From Paracoccaceae bacterium (GTDB lineage Bacteria; Pseudomonadota; Alphaproteobacteria; Rhodobacterales; Rhodobacteraceae), in the NCBI GenBank assembly GCA_019090795.1, contig JAHRVG010000026.1:1-43370 (forward strand): a DNA stretch of 43,370 nt, in the 5' to 3' direction. Position 1 is the stretch's first letter, and each line of letters begins with the position of its first letter. A model generated the notes under the pieces. That model worked only from the letters and a program-made list of their open reading frames with translations, did not search any database and was not told the DNA's origin. A program made the translations under genes and the position numbers. Shown here piece after piece: positions 31,120-39,838 of this stretch.

Positions 31120-33590
31120 GCAAGGCTTTCCCAACCCAAGCGCAGATCGTCATAATAGGTGGCGGTGTTATCGGCACCTCGATTGCCTACCACTTGTGTC
31201 GCGCGGGGGTGCGCGATGTGCTGTTGCTGGAGAAATCGCAGCTCACAGAGGGGGCGACTTGGCATGCGGCCGGTTTGGTAGGGCAATTTCGAAGCCAGCA
31301 AAACCTGATGCAATTGATGAGCGATTCCGTGGCGCTGTTTGATGAACTGGAGGCTGATACCGGCCAAAACCCCAGCTGGTGCAAGGTTGGTTCGATGCGG
31401 ATTGCATCAAGCAAAGATCGCTGGGACGAGCTGCTGAAATCCCATTCTGCGGCGCAGGCGGTGGGGTTCGAGATGCAGATGTTGACGCCGAGTGAAGCAT
31501 TGGCGCTATACCCGCTAATGGCCGTAGATGATCTGGTCGGGGCGGCCTTTATTCCTGCTGACGGGCATATTGATCCCAACTCCCTGACCCAAGCCTATGC
31601 GCGTGGCATTCGTAAATACGGGGGGAGAATTATCGAGGGTGTGAAGGTTAAGGCATTGACCCATAATAGCAAAAAGATAACACATGTGGTGACGGATCAG
31701 GGCGCGATTGCGGTGGATACCGTTGTGAACGCCGGGGGGCTTTGGGCGCGACAGGTGGGCTGGATGGCTGGGGTTGAAATTCCGGCAGGTGTAGTTGAAC
31801 ATCAGTATCTTGTTACCGAGAAAACAGACGAGATCCCCCCAAACCTGCCTGCTTTGCGTGATCCGGACGGCGGCTATTACGCCAAACCCGAACCCGGTGC
31901 ACTGGCGATTGGCGGCTGGGAAAAGGTGACGCGCAAGGTCAACCCGGTTGAGGGGTTCCCCTGGCAAAATGCGCGACACTTGTTTGACGGTGACATGGAT
32001 CGCCTGACCGAATTTCTGGAACCGGCCATGGCCCGCCTGCCAATTCTGGAGCACCTCGGCATCCGGACCATTGTCAACGGCCCGATCCCGATTTCCCCAG
32101 ATGGCGAACCGATTATGGGGCCGGTACCGGGGCTGGATAATTTCTTTGCCGCTTGCGCCTTTACCTCCGGCATTGCCGCATCAGGCGGGGCGGGAAAGGC
32201 GGCAGCGAACTGGATTATGCACGGCGATGCGGGGCTGGATTTATGGACTTTTGATATCCGCCGTTTTGGCCCGCTGCACGCTGGTGCGGATTTTCTGCAC
32301 GACCGTGCGGTGGAATCCTATGCCAAATACTATGACATTCATTGGCCCGGTGAAGAAATGGAGTCAGCGCGCGCGGTGCGGCGTAGCCCACTCTATCAAA
32401 CGCTGAAAGATCAGGGTGCCGTGTTTGGTTCGAAATTTGGCTGGGAGCGGGCCAACTGGTTCGCCCATGGTGATATTTTGCAGCACGATCTATTTGGATT
32501 TGACCGACCCGGACAGGCCGAAACAACCGGACTGGAACATAAGGCCGTACGAGAGGGGGTTGCCCTGATCGACATGTCTTCGTTCACGAAATGCGAAATC
32601 AGTGGCAAAGATGCCTGCTCATTCCTGCAGTATCTTGCCGTTGCCAATATCGATAAGCCGGTGGGAGGCGCGACCTATACCCAGTTGTGCAACGCAGAGG
32701 GCGGGATCGAGGCCGATGTCACCATCATCCGGCGTTCTGAAACCTGTTTTTGGCTGGTCACCGGATCAGCTCTTGGCATTCGCGATCGCGACTGGATTAA
32801 CCGCAATCTGGCGAATTTCAGGAGCACCACAAACCTGAAACCCATGGGCGAGCAATGGATTGGCGGTGCGCCCGATGTGCAGTTGCGCGATATCACATCC
32901 GGTTACGGTGTAATCAACCTGACCGGCCCCTTGGCGCGCAGGGTGCTGGAAAAACTAACGGCGACGGATGTCAGCCATGCGGGTTTCGCCTTTATGAGCG
33001 CGCAGGACATTCGCATCGGCTATGCCCCTGCGCTGGCCTTTCGTGTGACTTATGTGGGCGAACTGGGCTGGGAGTTGTACATTCCCACCGAATACTTGGC
33101 CTATGCCTTTGAGCTGTTGCAAGAGGCGGGGCAGGAATTTGGCATCGCCAACGTGGGTTATCGCGCCATAGACAGCCTGAGGCTGGAGAAACGCTATTTG
33201 GCGTGGGGCGTTGATATCACACCTGATTACAACCCGATCGAGGCGGGGCTTGGCTTTGTTATCGACTGGAACAAGGGTGATTTTCTGGGCCGTGCCGCGC
33301 TGGCGGAAGCCAAGGCACAGGGGGTGCGCCGGAAACTTGTGTGCCTTGCCCTCGAAGAGCCACTGCCGGTGTTTGGCGGCGAGGCAATTCTGTGCAATGG
33401 GCAGGCAGTCGGCCAGACTACTAGCGGGAATTTCGGCTATACGGTCGGAAAATCTCTGGTGCTGGGCTACTTGCCGGTCGAGGCAATCAGGCAGGGCGGA
33501 TTTGAGGTGAACGCTTTTGGCACCTGTAGTCGTGCCAGTTTGGTTAAATCATCCGCTTACGACCCGGCGCGCAGAAAAATACTATGCTGA
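31116..33590 (+). CDS. Dimethylglycine/sarcosine dehydrogenase-like flavoprotein (DAO + GcvT)
   Basis: 824 residues. GGGVIG at 15-20 binds FAD; His50 in TWHAAGL is the residue that carries covalently bound FAD in DMGDH and sarcosine dehydrogenase. A DAO fold runs to about 380, then a short linking FAO_M domain (residues about 385-440) and an aminomethyltransferase GcvT domain to the end, which binds tetrahydrofolate. The enzyme oxidatively demethylates an N-methyl glycine-type amine and passes the C1 unit to THF. Together with the MttB-like gene it makes a methylated-amine module. Exact substrate cannot be told from sequence. The first bases overlap the methyltransferase stop. Confidence 0.92.
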   Translation: MSKAFPTQAQIVIIGGGVIGTSIAYHLCRAGVRDVLLLEKSQLTEGATWHAAGLVGQFRSQQNLMQLMSDSVALFDELEADTGQNPSWCKVGSMRIASSKDRWDELLKSHSAAQAVGFEMQMLTPSEALALYPLMAVDDLVGAAFIPADGHIDPNSLTQAYARGIRKYGGRIIEGVKVKALTHNSKKITHVVTDQGAIAVDTVVNAGGLWARQVGWMAGVEIPAGVVEHQYLVTEKTDEIPPNLPALRDPDGGYYAKPEPGALAIGGWEKVTRKVNPVEGFPWQNARHLFDGDMDRLTEFLEPAMARLPILEHLGIRTIVNGPIPISPDGEPIMGPVPGLDNFFAACAFTSGIAASGGAGKAAANWIMHGDAGLDLWTFDIRRFGPLHAGADFLHDRAVESYAKYYDIHWPGEEMESARAVRRSPLYQTLKDQGAVFGSKFGWERANWFAHGDILQHDLFGFDRPGQAETTGLEHKAVREGVALIDMSSFTKCEISGKDACSFLQYLAVANIDKPVGGATYTQLCNAEGGIEADVTIIRRSETCFWLVTGSALGIRDRDWINRNLANFRSTTNLKPMGEQWIGGAPDVQLRDITSGYGVINLTGPLARRVLEKLTATDVSHAGFAFMSAQDIRIGYAPALAFRVTYVGELGWELYIPTEYLAYAFELLQEAGQEFGIANVGYRAIDSLRLEKRYLAWGVDITPDYNPIEAGLGFVIDWNKGDFLGRAALAEAKAQGVRRKLVCLALEEPLPVFGGEAILCNGQAVGQTTSGNFGYTVGKSLVLGYLPVEAIRQGGFEVNAFGTCSRASLVKSSAYDPARRKILC

Positions 33591-33741
33591 AAATCCGGTG
33601 CAATACTGGTATGCTGCAGTGTTTTCCACGACGTGAATTCGCAGAACTTGCTCAGAGATCAGCAAGAGGCACCTGGTTCATTGCACCAAATCTATCGCTG
33701 GATATTTAGGGCCTGCCAATGACGGGAAGTGTATTGTTATG

Positions 33742-36700
33742 TCACAACGCGTGGATCTGAACTCGTGGGCAAACCCGCTTGGCTGTCTCGCAGACATGGG
33801 CGTGGTGGGTGAGATAGATCACCTGACCAGCGTTACTCATCTTGGCCAGAAGGCCCAGAGCTTCAGCGGTGCGCTCATCGTCGAAGCTCTCCATTATGTC
33901 GTCCGCAATAAAGGGCACGGGGCCTTTGTTGTCGACAAATTCATGATACCCGGCGATGCGCAGCGCCAGATATAGCTGGGCGCGGGTACCATCAGAGAGT
34001 TGTGCTGCCTGTTTGGAGCCACCCTCAGACGCCAACGCCACCAGAATTTCGCGTGCGCCGTCCGGTTGCGCTGTTAATCCGGTATACTGGTTTTGAGACA
34101 TGACGCGGAAGGCTTCTGAGGCGCGTTCCATCATGCCACTGCGATGCGTATCACGATAGCGGCGCAAAGCCTGATCAACCGCCAGTACGCCCAGCCTTTT
34201 GCGCAGATGCGTCCGCGCGCCGTCTTCCATTTCGGCCAAAAGCGTTTGGCGCTGTTCGGCCAGACGCGCTACAGAGTTGTCGCCCCCGACAGCCGCCACC
34301 AGACGGGTGGATTCCATATAGGCGGCATGGGCTTCTTGCTGTTTCTCTCTGAGCATATCCCGTTCAGCTTTAAGCGTTTGTGCCTCTGCTTGCAGCACAG
34401 AAGGGTCCAGTCCGTCGAGCAATTCCAGCGCTTCTTTCGCCGTGGCTATTTGCAGCAGGGTGCAGAGCTCCTCCGTGCAGTCATCGCGTTGGAGCAAAAG
34501 CCCGTCCCGTTCACCGGCACGTGTCAGGGCATTACGGGCTTCAGGCCAGTCAGGTTTATCAAAAAAGGTGCGAATTTCGTCGATCCACTGGCGATTCAAG
34601 GTGACGTCGTCATTCAGTTTGGCCAGCTGTTCCCGAGCTGTTTTCAACTTTTTCTGTGTTTGGTTTTGGGTTGTTTCGGCGTCTTCTGCGGCCCGTAAAC
34701 GTTTTGTAATCCGTGCCCAAATATCAGTCGCAGCCCCATCAGTGGGTAAATCCAAGAGCTTAGCGATGCCCGCTACTCCGGCGACAAAGCGGTCGCGATT
34801 ATCTGTCATTTGCCCGACGCGCAGATCCTTGTCATCATGTTTGCGCAGGTGCTCTTGTAATTCAGCCAAAACACCGAGAATGGCGCGCATTTCCGGCACA
34901 TCCGGCGGGGACTCTGCCATCCAGGTTTCCAGGCAGGCAGATTTCCAGTCTGCTTGCCAGCGGGCTTCCGTCTTTTGGGCTTTCTCAAAAGCCTTTTCAC
35001 GCCGTTCAGCCGCACGCTTTGCTTCTGTCGCGGTCGCGCGCAGCCCGGTGATTTTGGCAGCGCTATCCAGCAGGGTTTGCGCGGTCTCAGCGACAACAGA
35101 AATGCCAGTTGTCGCGTCCAAGGTGCGACCTGCCAATGCCATTGCGGCCAGCAGATCACCACGATGCCGGTTCAGTATTTCCAGCTTTCGAGAGCAGCGC
35201 AATTCAGCTTCTGCAACGGTTTGCACAGCCTCTTGTGCTGCCTTACAGCGTTCCAGCCATTTTCCAAAGGCCTCGATGCTCATGCCCGGTGGAAAAACAT
35301 CGGAAACCTGCGCGATGCGATCTGCCAAGGCTTTGCGCTGCTCTTCCAGGTGGGTTCGGGCGTGTTCAGCCCGCATTTCAGCAGTTTCCAGCTTTTGACG
35401 GTACTCCGCTTGCAGCGCGCGCTGCTCGGTGGTTTTTGCTGTTTGTGTCCGCTGGTCGGCCAGGGTGGTTGAAACCTGATCATCCAGCCGCATTGCCTGC
35501 TCAAACGCGTCGGCAGTATCGGTGTTCAGCGCGCTACGGTGACGCATCCACAGTTGTTCACGGCCAGCACGCACTTTTGCAGCTTGTTCTAAAGTGATCG
35601 CGTCTGCCACCCCTACAGCAGCAAGACGCGATTGCGTCTGGCTCAGTTCTTCGTGCGCGCGTGCCACGTCTTTCCCTAGCTGTTCAGAATTGCGTTCAGC
35701 AGCGGCCAGCCCTTTTTGGGTGGCCCCAATCCATTGCGCATCCGGGCGCTCAATCGCGATTAGGTCGGCAGCATTGCCTGTCCAGGGTTTCAGATCGACA
35801 ATCAAATTCCCAAGCCGGTATTGAGCAGTGTCTTTTGCGGTTTTGGCTTGATCCAGAGCTCCTTCTGGGTTGTCTCTGCGCAGCTTGGAAACCAGCCCGG
35901 TCAGGCCACCAATGCCAGTGATGTCACCACCGGCCTGAGTTAACTGGCGGGCTGCGATCTGATCTGCCTCTTGCGCATCCTCCAGTTCCTGCTGTGCATT
36001 CAGCAGCGCTGTTTCAACGCCCGAGCGCTTTTCGATCAGGCCCTGCAAGGTGCCAAGCACAGCCGCCTTGGGAACCAGAGTTTCAGGGGCTGCCTTGGTT
36101 TGCCCCAAACGGGCCAGACAGGCGTTGATTGCACCTGTTTCCGCATCCCGCTCCCTGATCCGGTTGGGCAGATCATCAAGGGCTGTGTCATGGCCGGGTT
36201 TAAGCCGCCCAACCGCAGTGATACCCTCCGATAGCTTTAAAATAACTGCCTCGGGGCTTTGGCGTTCCAGATCTTCCTCTAGCCCAAGAACCTGCTTTGT
36301 CGCGGTATCAAGCCTTGTGGCCATCTCGGTTTGCATGCGGTCCTGCGTTGGCAATTTTTTCACCCAGTCAGCGGGGGCGTTGGGCAGATCACCATATTCT
36401 GCAATCTTGTCATTGAGCCGCGCCAAACGGCTGGCAATGGGCAGGGCGGCGATTTGGCTCTGGAGCTTTATCGAGCGGGTGATGGCCTCTTTCTCTAAAT
36501 CCTGCGCGGTCTGCCAAAGGGTTCGCGCTGCATCGCGTGCTTTGATCAACTGGGTAAATTCACCGGCTGCTGTGTCCAGTTCTTTCATGCGGGAACCCAA
36601 GTCGGTGAATTCCCTCTTTAGTTCCAGAAGGTGACCTTTGCGCCCCGTTGGAGACAGGAATGCGTCTGTGCCCTGACGGAATTCATCCAGCCTGCCGCCC

Positions 36701-37179
36701 AGATCGGCCAGTCCGGCGCTTGCGGAAAACAACATCCGGCCCAACTCGCCCTGGTTTGATAAAATACTCTCGCCGCCTTGTGCCAGAGTGGGGCCGTCAA
36801 TTGAGAACATTGCCTTATAGGCAGCATCGTCCAGCCCCCGCAATCCGCCCTGCAATAATGTTTCGCCAATCGGCGTTCCGTGGCCATCCAAAAGCGTGTT
36901 TTTGGTTTTCTTAACCCGTAGCACCTGATGCGAATATCCACCAATTTCCAAATCGGCCCCCAGTTGCATCGTCGGGCCGTCATGCAGGAAACTCATTGGG
37001 CTTTGGTGCGGAATGCCGAAAAGCAGTTCAAGCCAGGCAGAAAGCATGGTCGATTTTCCCGCCTCGTTTGGCCCGTAAACCACGTGGAAATCCGGGCCAT
37101 CGTCGGGTTTCTGGCCAAAAGACAAGCTAAAGTTGGTGAATTTGCCATAGCGGATAAGGTCGAGCTGGTTCAGTCGCAT
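33742..37179 (-). CDS. YhaN-like AAA/SMC-type ATPase (Rad50-like)
   Basis: 1145 residues. Walker A GPNEAGKST at 36-44 in the N-terminal half (ABC/SMC type). A very long charged coiled coil fills residues about 170-960, and the C-terminal lobe has LSDGTRAQLYLALRIAGY (ABC signature-like), PFIADDIMESFDD (Walker B) and the LTHHAHV switch. This matches YhaN (AAA_27 family), partner of a YhaO-type nuclease. It overlaps the phosphoesterase gene by 10 bases and is read after it. Likely a DNA-end or DNA-repair complex in the cytosol, by analogy to Rad50/SbcC. Confidence 0.88.
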   Translation of the reverse strand: MRLNQLDLIRYGKFTNFSLSFGQKPDDGPDFHVVYGPNEAGKSTMLSAWLELLFGIPHQSPMSFLHDGPTMQLGADLEIGGYSHQVLRVKKTKNTLLDGHGTPIGETLLQGGLRGLDDAAYKAMFSIDGPTLAQGGESILSNQGELGRMLFSASAGLADLGGRLDEFRQGTDAFLSPTGRKGHLLELKREFTDLGSRMKELDTAAGEFTQLIKARDAARTLWQTAQDLEKEAITRSIKLQSQIAALPIASRLARLNDKIAEYGDLPNAPADWVKKLPTQDRMQTEMATRLDTATKQVLGLEEDLERQSPEAVILKLSEGITAVGRLKPGHDTALDDLPNRIRERDAETGAINACLARLGQTKAAPETLVPKAAVLGTLQGLIEKRSGVETALLNAQQELEDAQEADQIAARQLTQAGGDITGIGGLTGLVSKLRRDNPEGALDQAKTAKDTAQYRLGNLIVDLKPWTGNAADLIAIERPDAQWIGATQKGLAAAERNSEQLGKDVARAHEELSQTQSRLAAVGVADAITLEQAAKVRAGREQLWMRHRSALNTDTADAFEQAMRLDDQVSTTLADQRTQTAKTTEQRALQAEYRQKLETAEMRAEHARTHLEEQRKALADRIAQVSDVFPPGMSIEAFGKWLERCKAAQEAVQTVAEAELRCSRKLEILNRHRGDLLAAMALAGRTLDATTGISVVAETAQTLLDSAAKITGLRATATEAKRAAERREKAFEKAQKTEARWQADWKSACLETWMAESPPDVPEMRAILGVLAELQEHLRKHDDKDLRVGQMTDNRDRFVAGVAGIAKLLDLPTDGAATDIWARITKRLRAAEDAETTQNQTQKKLKTAREQLAKLNDDVTLNRQWIDEIRTFFDKPDWPEARNALTRAGERDGLLLQRDDCTEELCTLLQIATAKEALELLDGLDPSVLQAEAQTLKAERDMLREKQQEAHAAYMESTRLVAAVGGDNSVARLAEQRQTLLAEMEDGARTHLRKRLGVLAVDQALRRYRDTHRSGMMERASEAFRVMSQNQYTGLTAQPDGAREILVALASEGGSKQAAQLSDGTRAQLYLALRIAGYHEFVDNKGPVPFIADDIMESFDDERTAEALGLLAKMSNAGQVIYLTHHAHVCETAKRVCPRVQIHAL

Positions 37180-38426
37180 ATCTCGCTCTCCCCCGCATCC
37201 AGTTGTGCAAGGACTTCAAGCGCACCGGTTTGCATTTCAGCCTGACAGGTCGCCGCGACCGATGCTTGGGTGTCGCCAAACAGATGCCGTAATTCGCGCG
37301 GCAGTTTCTTGATCAAAGCATCCAGTTCATCCTGCATAGCCGTATCATGTGCCTTGCCTGCGTTGGCTTTGATCAAGGTTGCCAGCTCTCCAATCGGGCC
37401 GACGCGCGGGGTATCATTCCCTTCTTCAAGGGTCACTTCCAGCTTGTCGATCCAGAGCGTGCCAAAACTCTCTGCTACGACCTGCGCTTCTGCCCGTAAG
37501 ATATCTGCATCACGACGCGCACGCCATGCCAGTGGGGAGACCCCCTTCAAAACCGGGCGCACGATCAGATGTTCCGCGTCATGCAGCTGCCTGATTGTCG
37601 TTAGCGCGGCCCGCAACGCCGCCACTAAATCAGGCCAGTTGTGCAGATCATCGCAGGCGACAGGCATGCGTTCAAACTGCGCCACCGCCAATGCCCGCTC
37701 GCTCATGGTCACGCCACCGGAATCGTCGACGGATACCAAAGTTACCGACTTTAAACCGGCCTCGCCAATATCGCGGCCCTGCGGGATTCCGGGCATCACC
37801 ACATTTGTCTTTCCGGGGTGGGCTGCACGTTGGTGGATGTGCCCAAGCGTCCAATACTGGAAGCCGGTCGCCTGCAATTCAGTCAGCGCGCAGGGTGCAT
37901 AGGGATCGTGACCAACTGCGCCGTCAAGACTGGTATGCAACAAGCCGATGTTAAAGACGCCGGGCACAGGTGCGTGGAATTTATCCAGCAGATTGTCCGG
38001 CGCATGGGGTGCGCTGAATGAAATGCCATGCACAGCGACATCATGACCGTTCCACAAAGTCTCGATAACCTCGGCACGGCCCGAGAAAACCTTGACTGTA
38101 TCGGGCAAAACCAATTCACGGGTAATCTTGGACAACGCGTCATGATTGCCCCTGATCAGGAAGGCGGGGATGCCTTCACTGGCAAGCCGCTCCAGCTCAA
38201 CCGCCAAAAAGCGCGCAGTTTTCATTGAGGTTTGCGCGCCATCATACAGATCGCCTGCAACGATGAGCGCCTGAACCTGCTCTGAAATACACAGATCAAC
38301 AATTCGCGTCAGCACTGTTCGCGTGGCATTTCCCACCATGTCGGCAAGCTCTGCATCACGCATAGCCAGAGATTTTAATGGGGAATCAAGGTGGATATCA
38401 GCGGTGTGGACAAACTTGAAGGCCAA
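37170..38426 (-). CDS. YhaO-like metallophosphoesterase (Mre11/SbcD-like nuclease)
   Basis: 418 residues from the TTG at 38426 (LAFKFVHTADIHLDSPLKSL), with GGGAG six bases ahead; the upstream ATG at 38468 adds 14 residues unlike the family. Calcineurin-like motifs are complete: HTADIHLDSP, AGDLYDG, IRGNHDA, GHIHQRA, for two metal ions. The C-terminal 170 residues are the family-specific helical part. Mre11/SbcD partners act as DNA nucleases with SMC-type ATPases, here the overlapping gene. Known YhaN/YhaO pairs come from Firmicutes and proteobacteria; their job is not settled. Confidence 0.88.
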   Translation of the reverse strand: MAFKFVHTADIHLDSPLKSLAMRDAELADMVGNATRTVLTRIVDLCISEQVQALIVAGDLYDGAQTSMKTARFLAVELERLASEGIPAFLIRGNHDALSKITRELVLPDTVKVFSGRAEVIETLWNGHDVAVHGISFSAPHAPDNLLDKFHAPVPGVFNIGLLHTSLDGAVGHDPYAPCALTELQATGFQYWTLGHIHQRAAHPGKTNVVMPGIPQGRDIGEAGLKSVTLVSVDDSGGVTMSERALAVAQFERMPVACDDLHNWPDLVAALRAALTTIRQLHDAEHLIVRPVLKGVSPLAWRARRDADILRAEAQVVAESFGTLWIDKLEVTLEEGNDTPRVGPIGELATLIKANAGKAHDTAMQDELDALIKKLPRELRHLFGDTQASVAATCQAEMQTGALEVLAQLDAGESEICD

Positions 38427-38641
38427 TGCGTTCTCCCGATGAGGTAACCTGTGGATGTATCTCGCCACATACAGTCCGTGGCGTCAAGTTGTGTTTCTGG
38501 GGGAGGGCTGTTTCAGTTCATGCGTGTTATTCAGTTATTTAGCCGGTTTTCGACACCCAACAAAAGAGAAAATTGAGCGGCGGCAAAAGCGATTTTTCCA
38601 GTGGGGAAACTTGTGCTTTGTAAGTTGTCAAAACAAAATCC

Positions 38642-38670
38642 TTGACCCTTGGCGCAAATTTTACTCTGAT
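38642..38670 (+). promoter_or_regulatory. Probable sigma-70 promoter of the AcoR-like gene
   Basis: TTGACC at 38642-38647, a 17-base spacer and TCTGAT at 38665-38670, 30 bases before the ATG. -35 matches five of six, -10 four of six. Confidence 0.45.
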
Positions 38671-38699
38671 TGCGGATAGAACACGTATGCAGGAGCTTA

Positions 38700-39680
38700 A
38701 TGCCCAACTCTGGAAACCACGCTGCAACGATTGAAACCGCCATCGCCCGAGATGAAGCGGCACGGCATTCGCTTGTTGCATCGTGGCAAAGGTCAAGTGT
38801 GCTCCACGAATTGGATCCGGGCAAACGCCGCGCTCCTGAACGTCTTACAGAACAGGAACTAGCTGAAGCGCAAGAACGATTGGGCCTGTTGATACACACG
38901 AGTGAATCCAGCCTTGATCAGCTATATTTGGCTGTTGGGGATGTTGGATGCAGTGTTGTACTCGCAGATCGCAATGGGGTCGCAATTTCTAGGCGCGGAG
39001 CGAAGCAAGATGACAAAACTTTCAACAAATGGGGGTTGTGGACGGGTGCAATCTGGAGCGAGGAGACCGAGGGCACCAATGGTGTTGGCACCTGCATCAT
39101 TGAAAGGCGACCACTGACAATTCATAAAGAACAGCATTTTCACACTAAAAATACCGGCCTATCCTGCACAGCCGCTCCAATATTTGACCACCACGGTGAT
39201 TTGATGGCGGTGATTGATGTTTCATCGTGTCGCGCTGATTTAACGGCAGGGTTCTCTCGTCTAATATCTGTTGCTGTCGTGGATACTGCCCGCCGCATTG
39301 AGACCGATCATTTTAAGAAACGATTTGCCGGTGCGCGCATACTGCTGGCCTCCCCCGAGAAGGAAAGTGACCTACCGCCGGAATCTTCACGAGGGGCCGC
39401 ATTGATTGCAGTTGATCAGGATGATCTGGTGATTGGAGCAACCCGTTGTGCCCGTAATATCTATGGTCTGAGCAGTGCTGATTTGAGCAATCCTAAATCG
39501 CTGTCCAGCCTGCAAGGGCACGAAGTAGACCAAGCACATGAATACACAATGGCTGAGCACCGGGTTATTCAGCAGGCAATGGCAAACACAGGCGGCAATA
39601 TCAGTGCTGCGGCAAGGGAAATGGCGATCAGTCGTGCGACCCTTCACCGGAAGCTCAAGAAGTTCAATATGGCTAAATAA
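38700..39680 (+). CDS. AcoR-like regulator lacking the sigma-54-interacting AAA+ domain
   Basis: 326 residues from the ATG at 38700 (GCAGGAG before it). The N-terminal AcoR-type domain runs LLIHTSESSLDQLYLAVGDVGCSVVLADRNGV and EGTNGVGTCIIERRPLTIHKEQHF (GAF). A short PAS-like part follows and the end is a Fis-type helix-turn-helix (MANTGGNISAAAREMAISRATLHRKLKKFNMA). The central AAA+ domain with Walker A and GAFTGA, present in AcoR itself, is missing; residues flow from GAF/PAS to HTH in one open frame. It must therefore act without sigma-54 ATPase activity. It faces the aldehyde dehydrogenase gene downstream and is very likely its regulator. Confidence 0.92.
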   Translation: MPNSGNHAATIETAIARDEAARHSLVASWQRSSVLHELDPGKRRAPERLTEQELAEAQERLGLLIHTSESSLDQLYLAVGDVGCSVVLADRNGVAISRRGAKQDDKTFNKWGLWTGAIWSEETEGTNGVGTCIIERRPLTIHKEQHFHTKNTGLSCTAAPIFDHHGDLMAVIDVSSCRADLTAGFSRLISVAVVDTARRIETDHFKKRFAGARILLASPEKESDLPPESSRGAALIAVDQDDLVIGATRCARNIYGLSSADLSNPKSLSSLQGHEVDQAHEYTMAEHRVIQQAMANTGGNISAAAREMAISRATLHRKLKKFNMAK

Positions 39681-39718
39681 TGGTGTTGTCTGTGCTATAG
39701 TGCCATTGGAGCAGGAAA

Positions 39719-39738
39719 CTGTCGCAAGGTTGATACAG
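39719..39738. promoter_or_regulatory. Imperfect palindrome upstream of the aldehyde dehydrogenase
   Basis: TGTCGC-AAGGTT-GATACA within a CTGT...ACAG frame: four outer base pairs, then one of the next two. It is 100 bases before the aldehyde dehydrogenase ATG and a candidate binding site for the AcoR-like protein. Confidence 0.25.
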
Positions 39739-39805
39739 TTTTGACTGCACAATCGCCCGGCGCCAGATGACAGCCCCCGAATTCCCCTCCAAGAAGGATT
39801 GACAT

Positions 39806-39820
39806 GTTGCAACGGGCAAC
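39806..39820. promoter_or_regulatory. Short inverted repeat near the aldehyde dehydrogenase start
   Basis: GTTGC-AACGG-GCAAC is a perfect 5-base inverted repeat, about 20 bases before the aldehyde dehydrogenase ATG. It may be an operator or mRNA hairpin just ahead of the ribosome site GGGAGAA. Confidence 0.25.
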
Positions 39821-39838
39821 GATTCTGGGAGAAAAAAC

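Noticed and set aside
33647-33666. CTTGCT/AGCAAG hairpin between the flavoprotein and YhaN-like genes
   Set aside because: Only six base pairs with an eight-base loop and no T run; too weak to call a terminator, though both genes end nearby.
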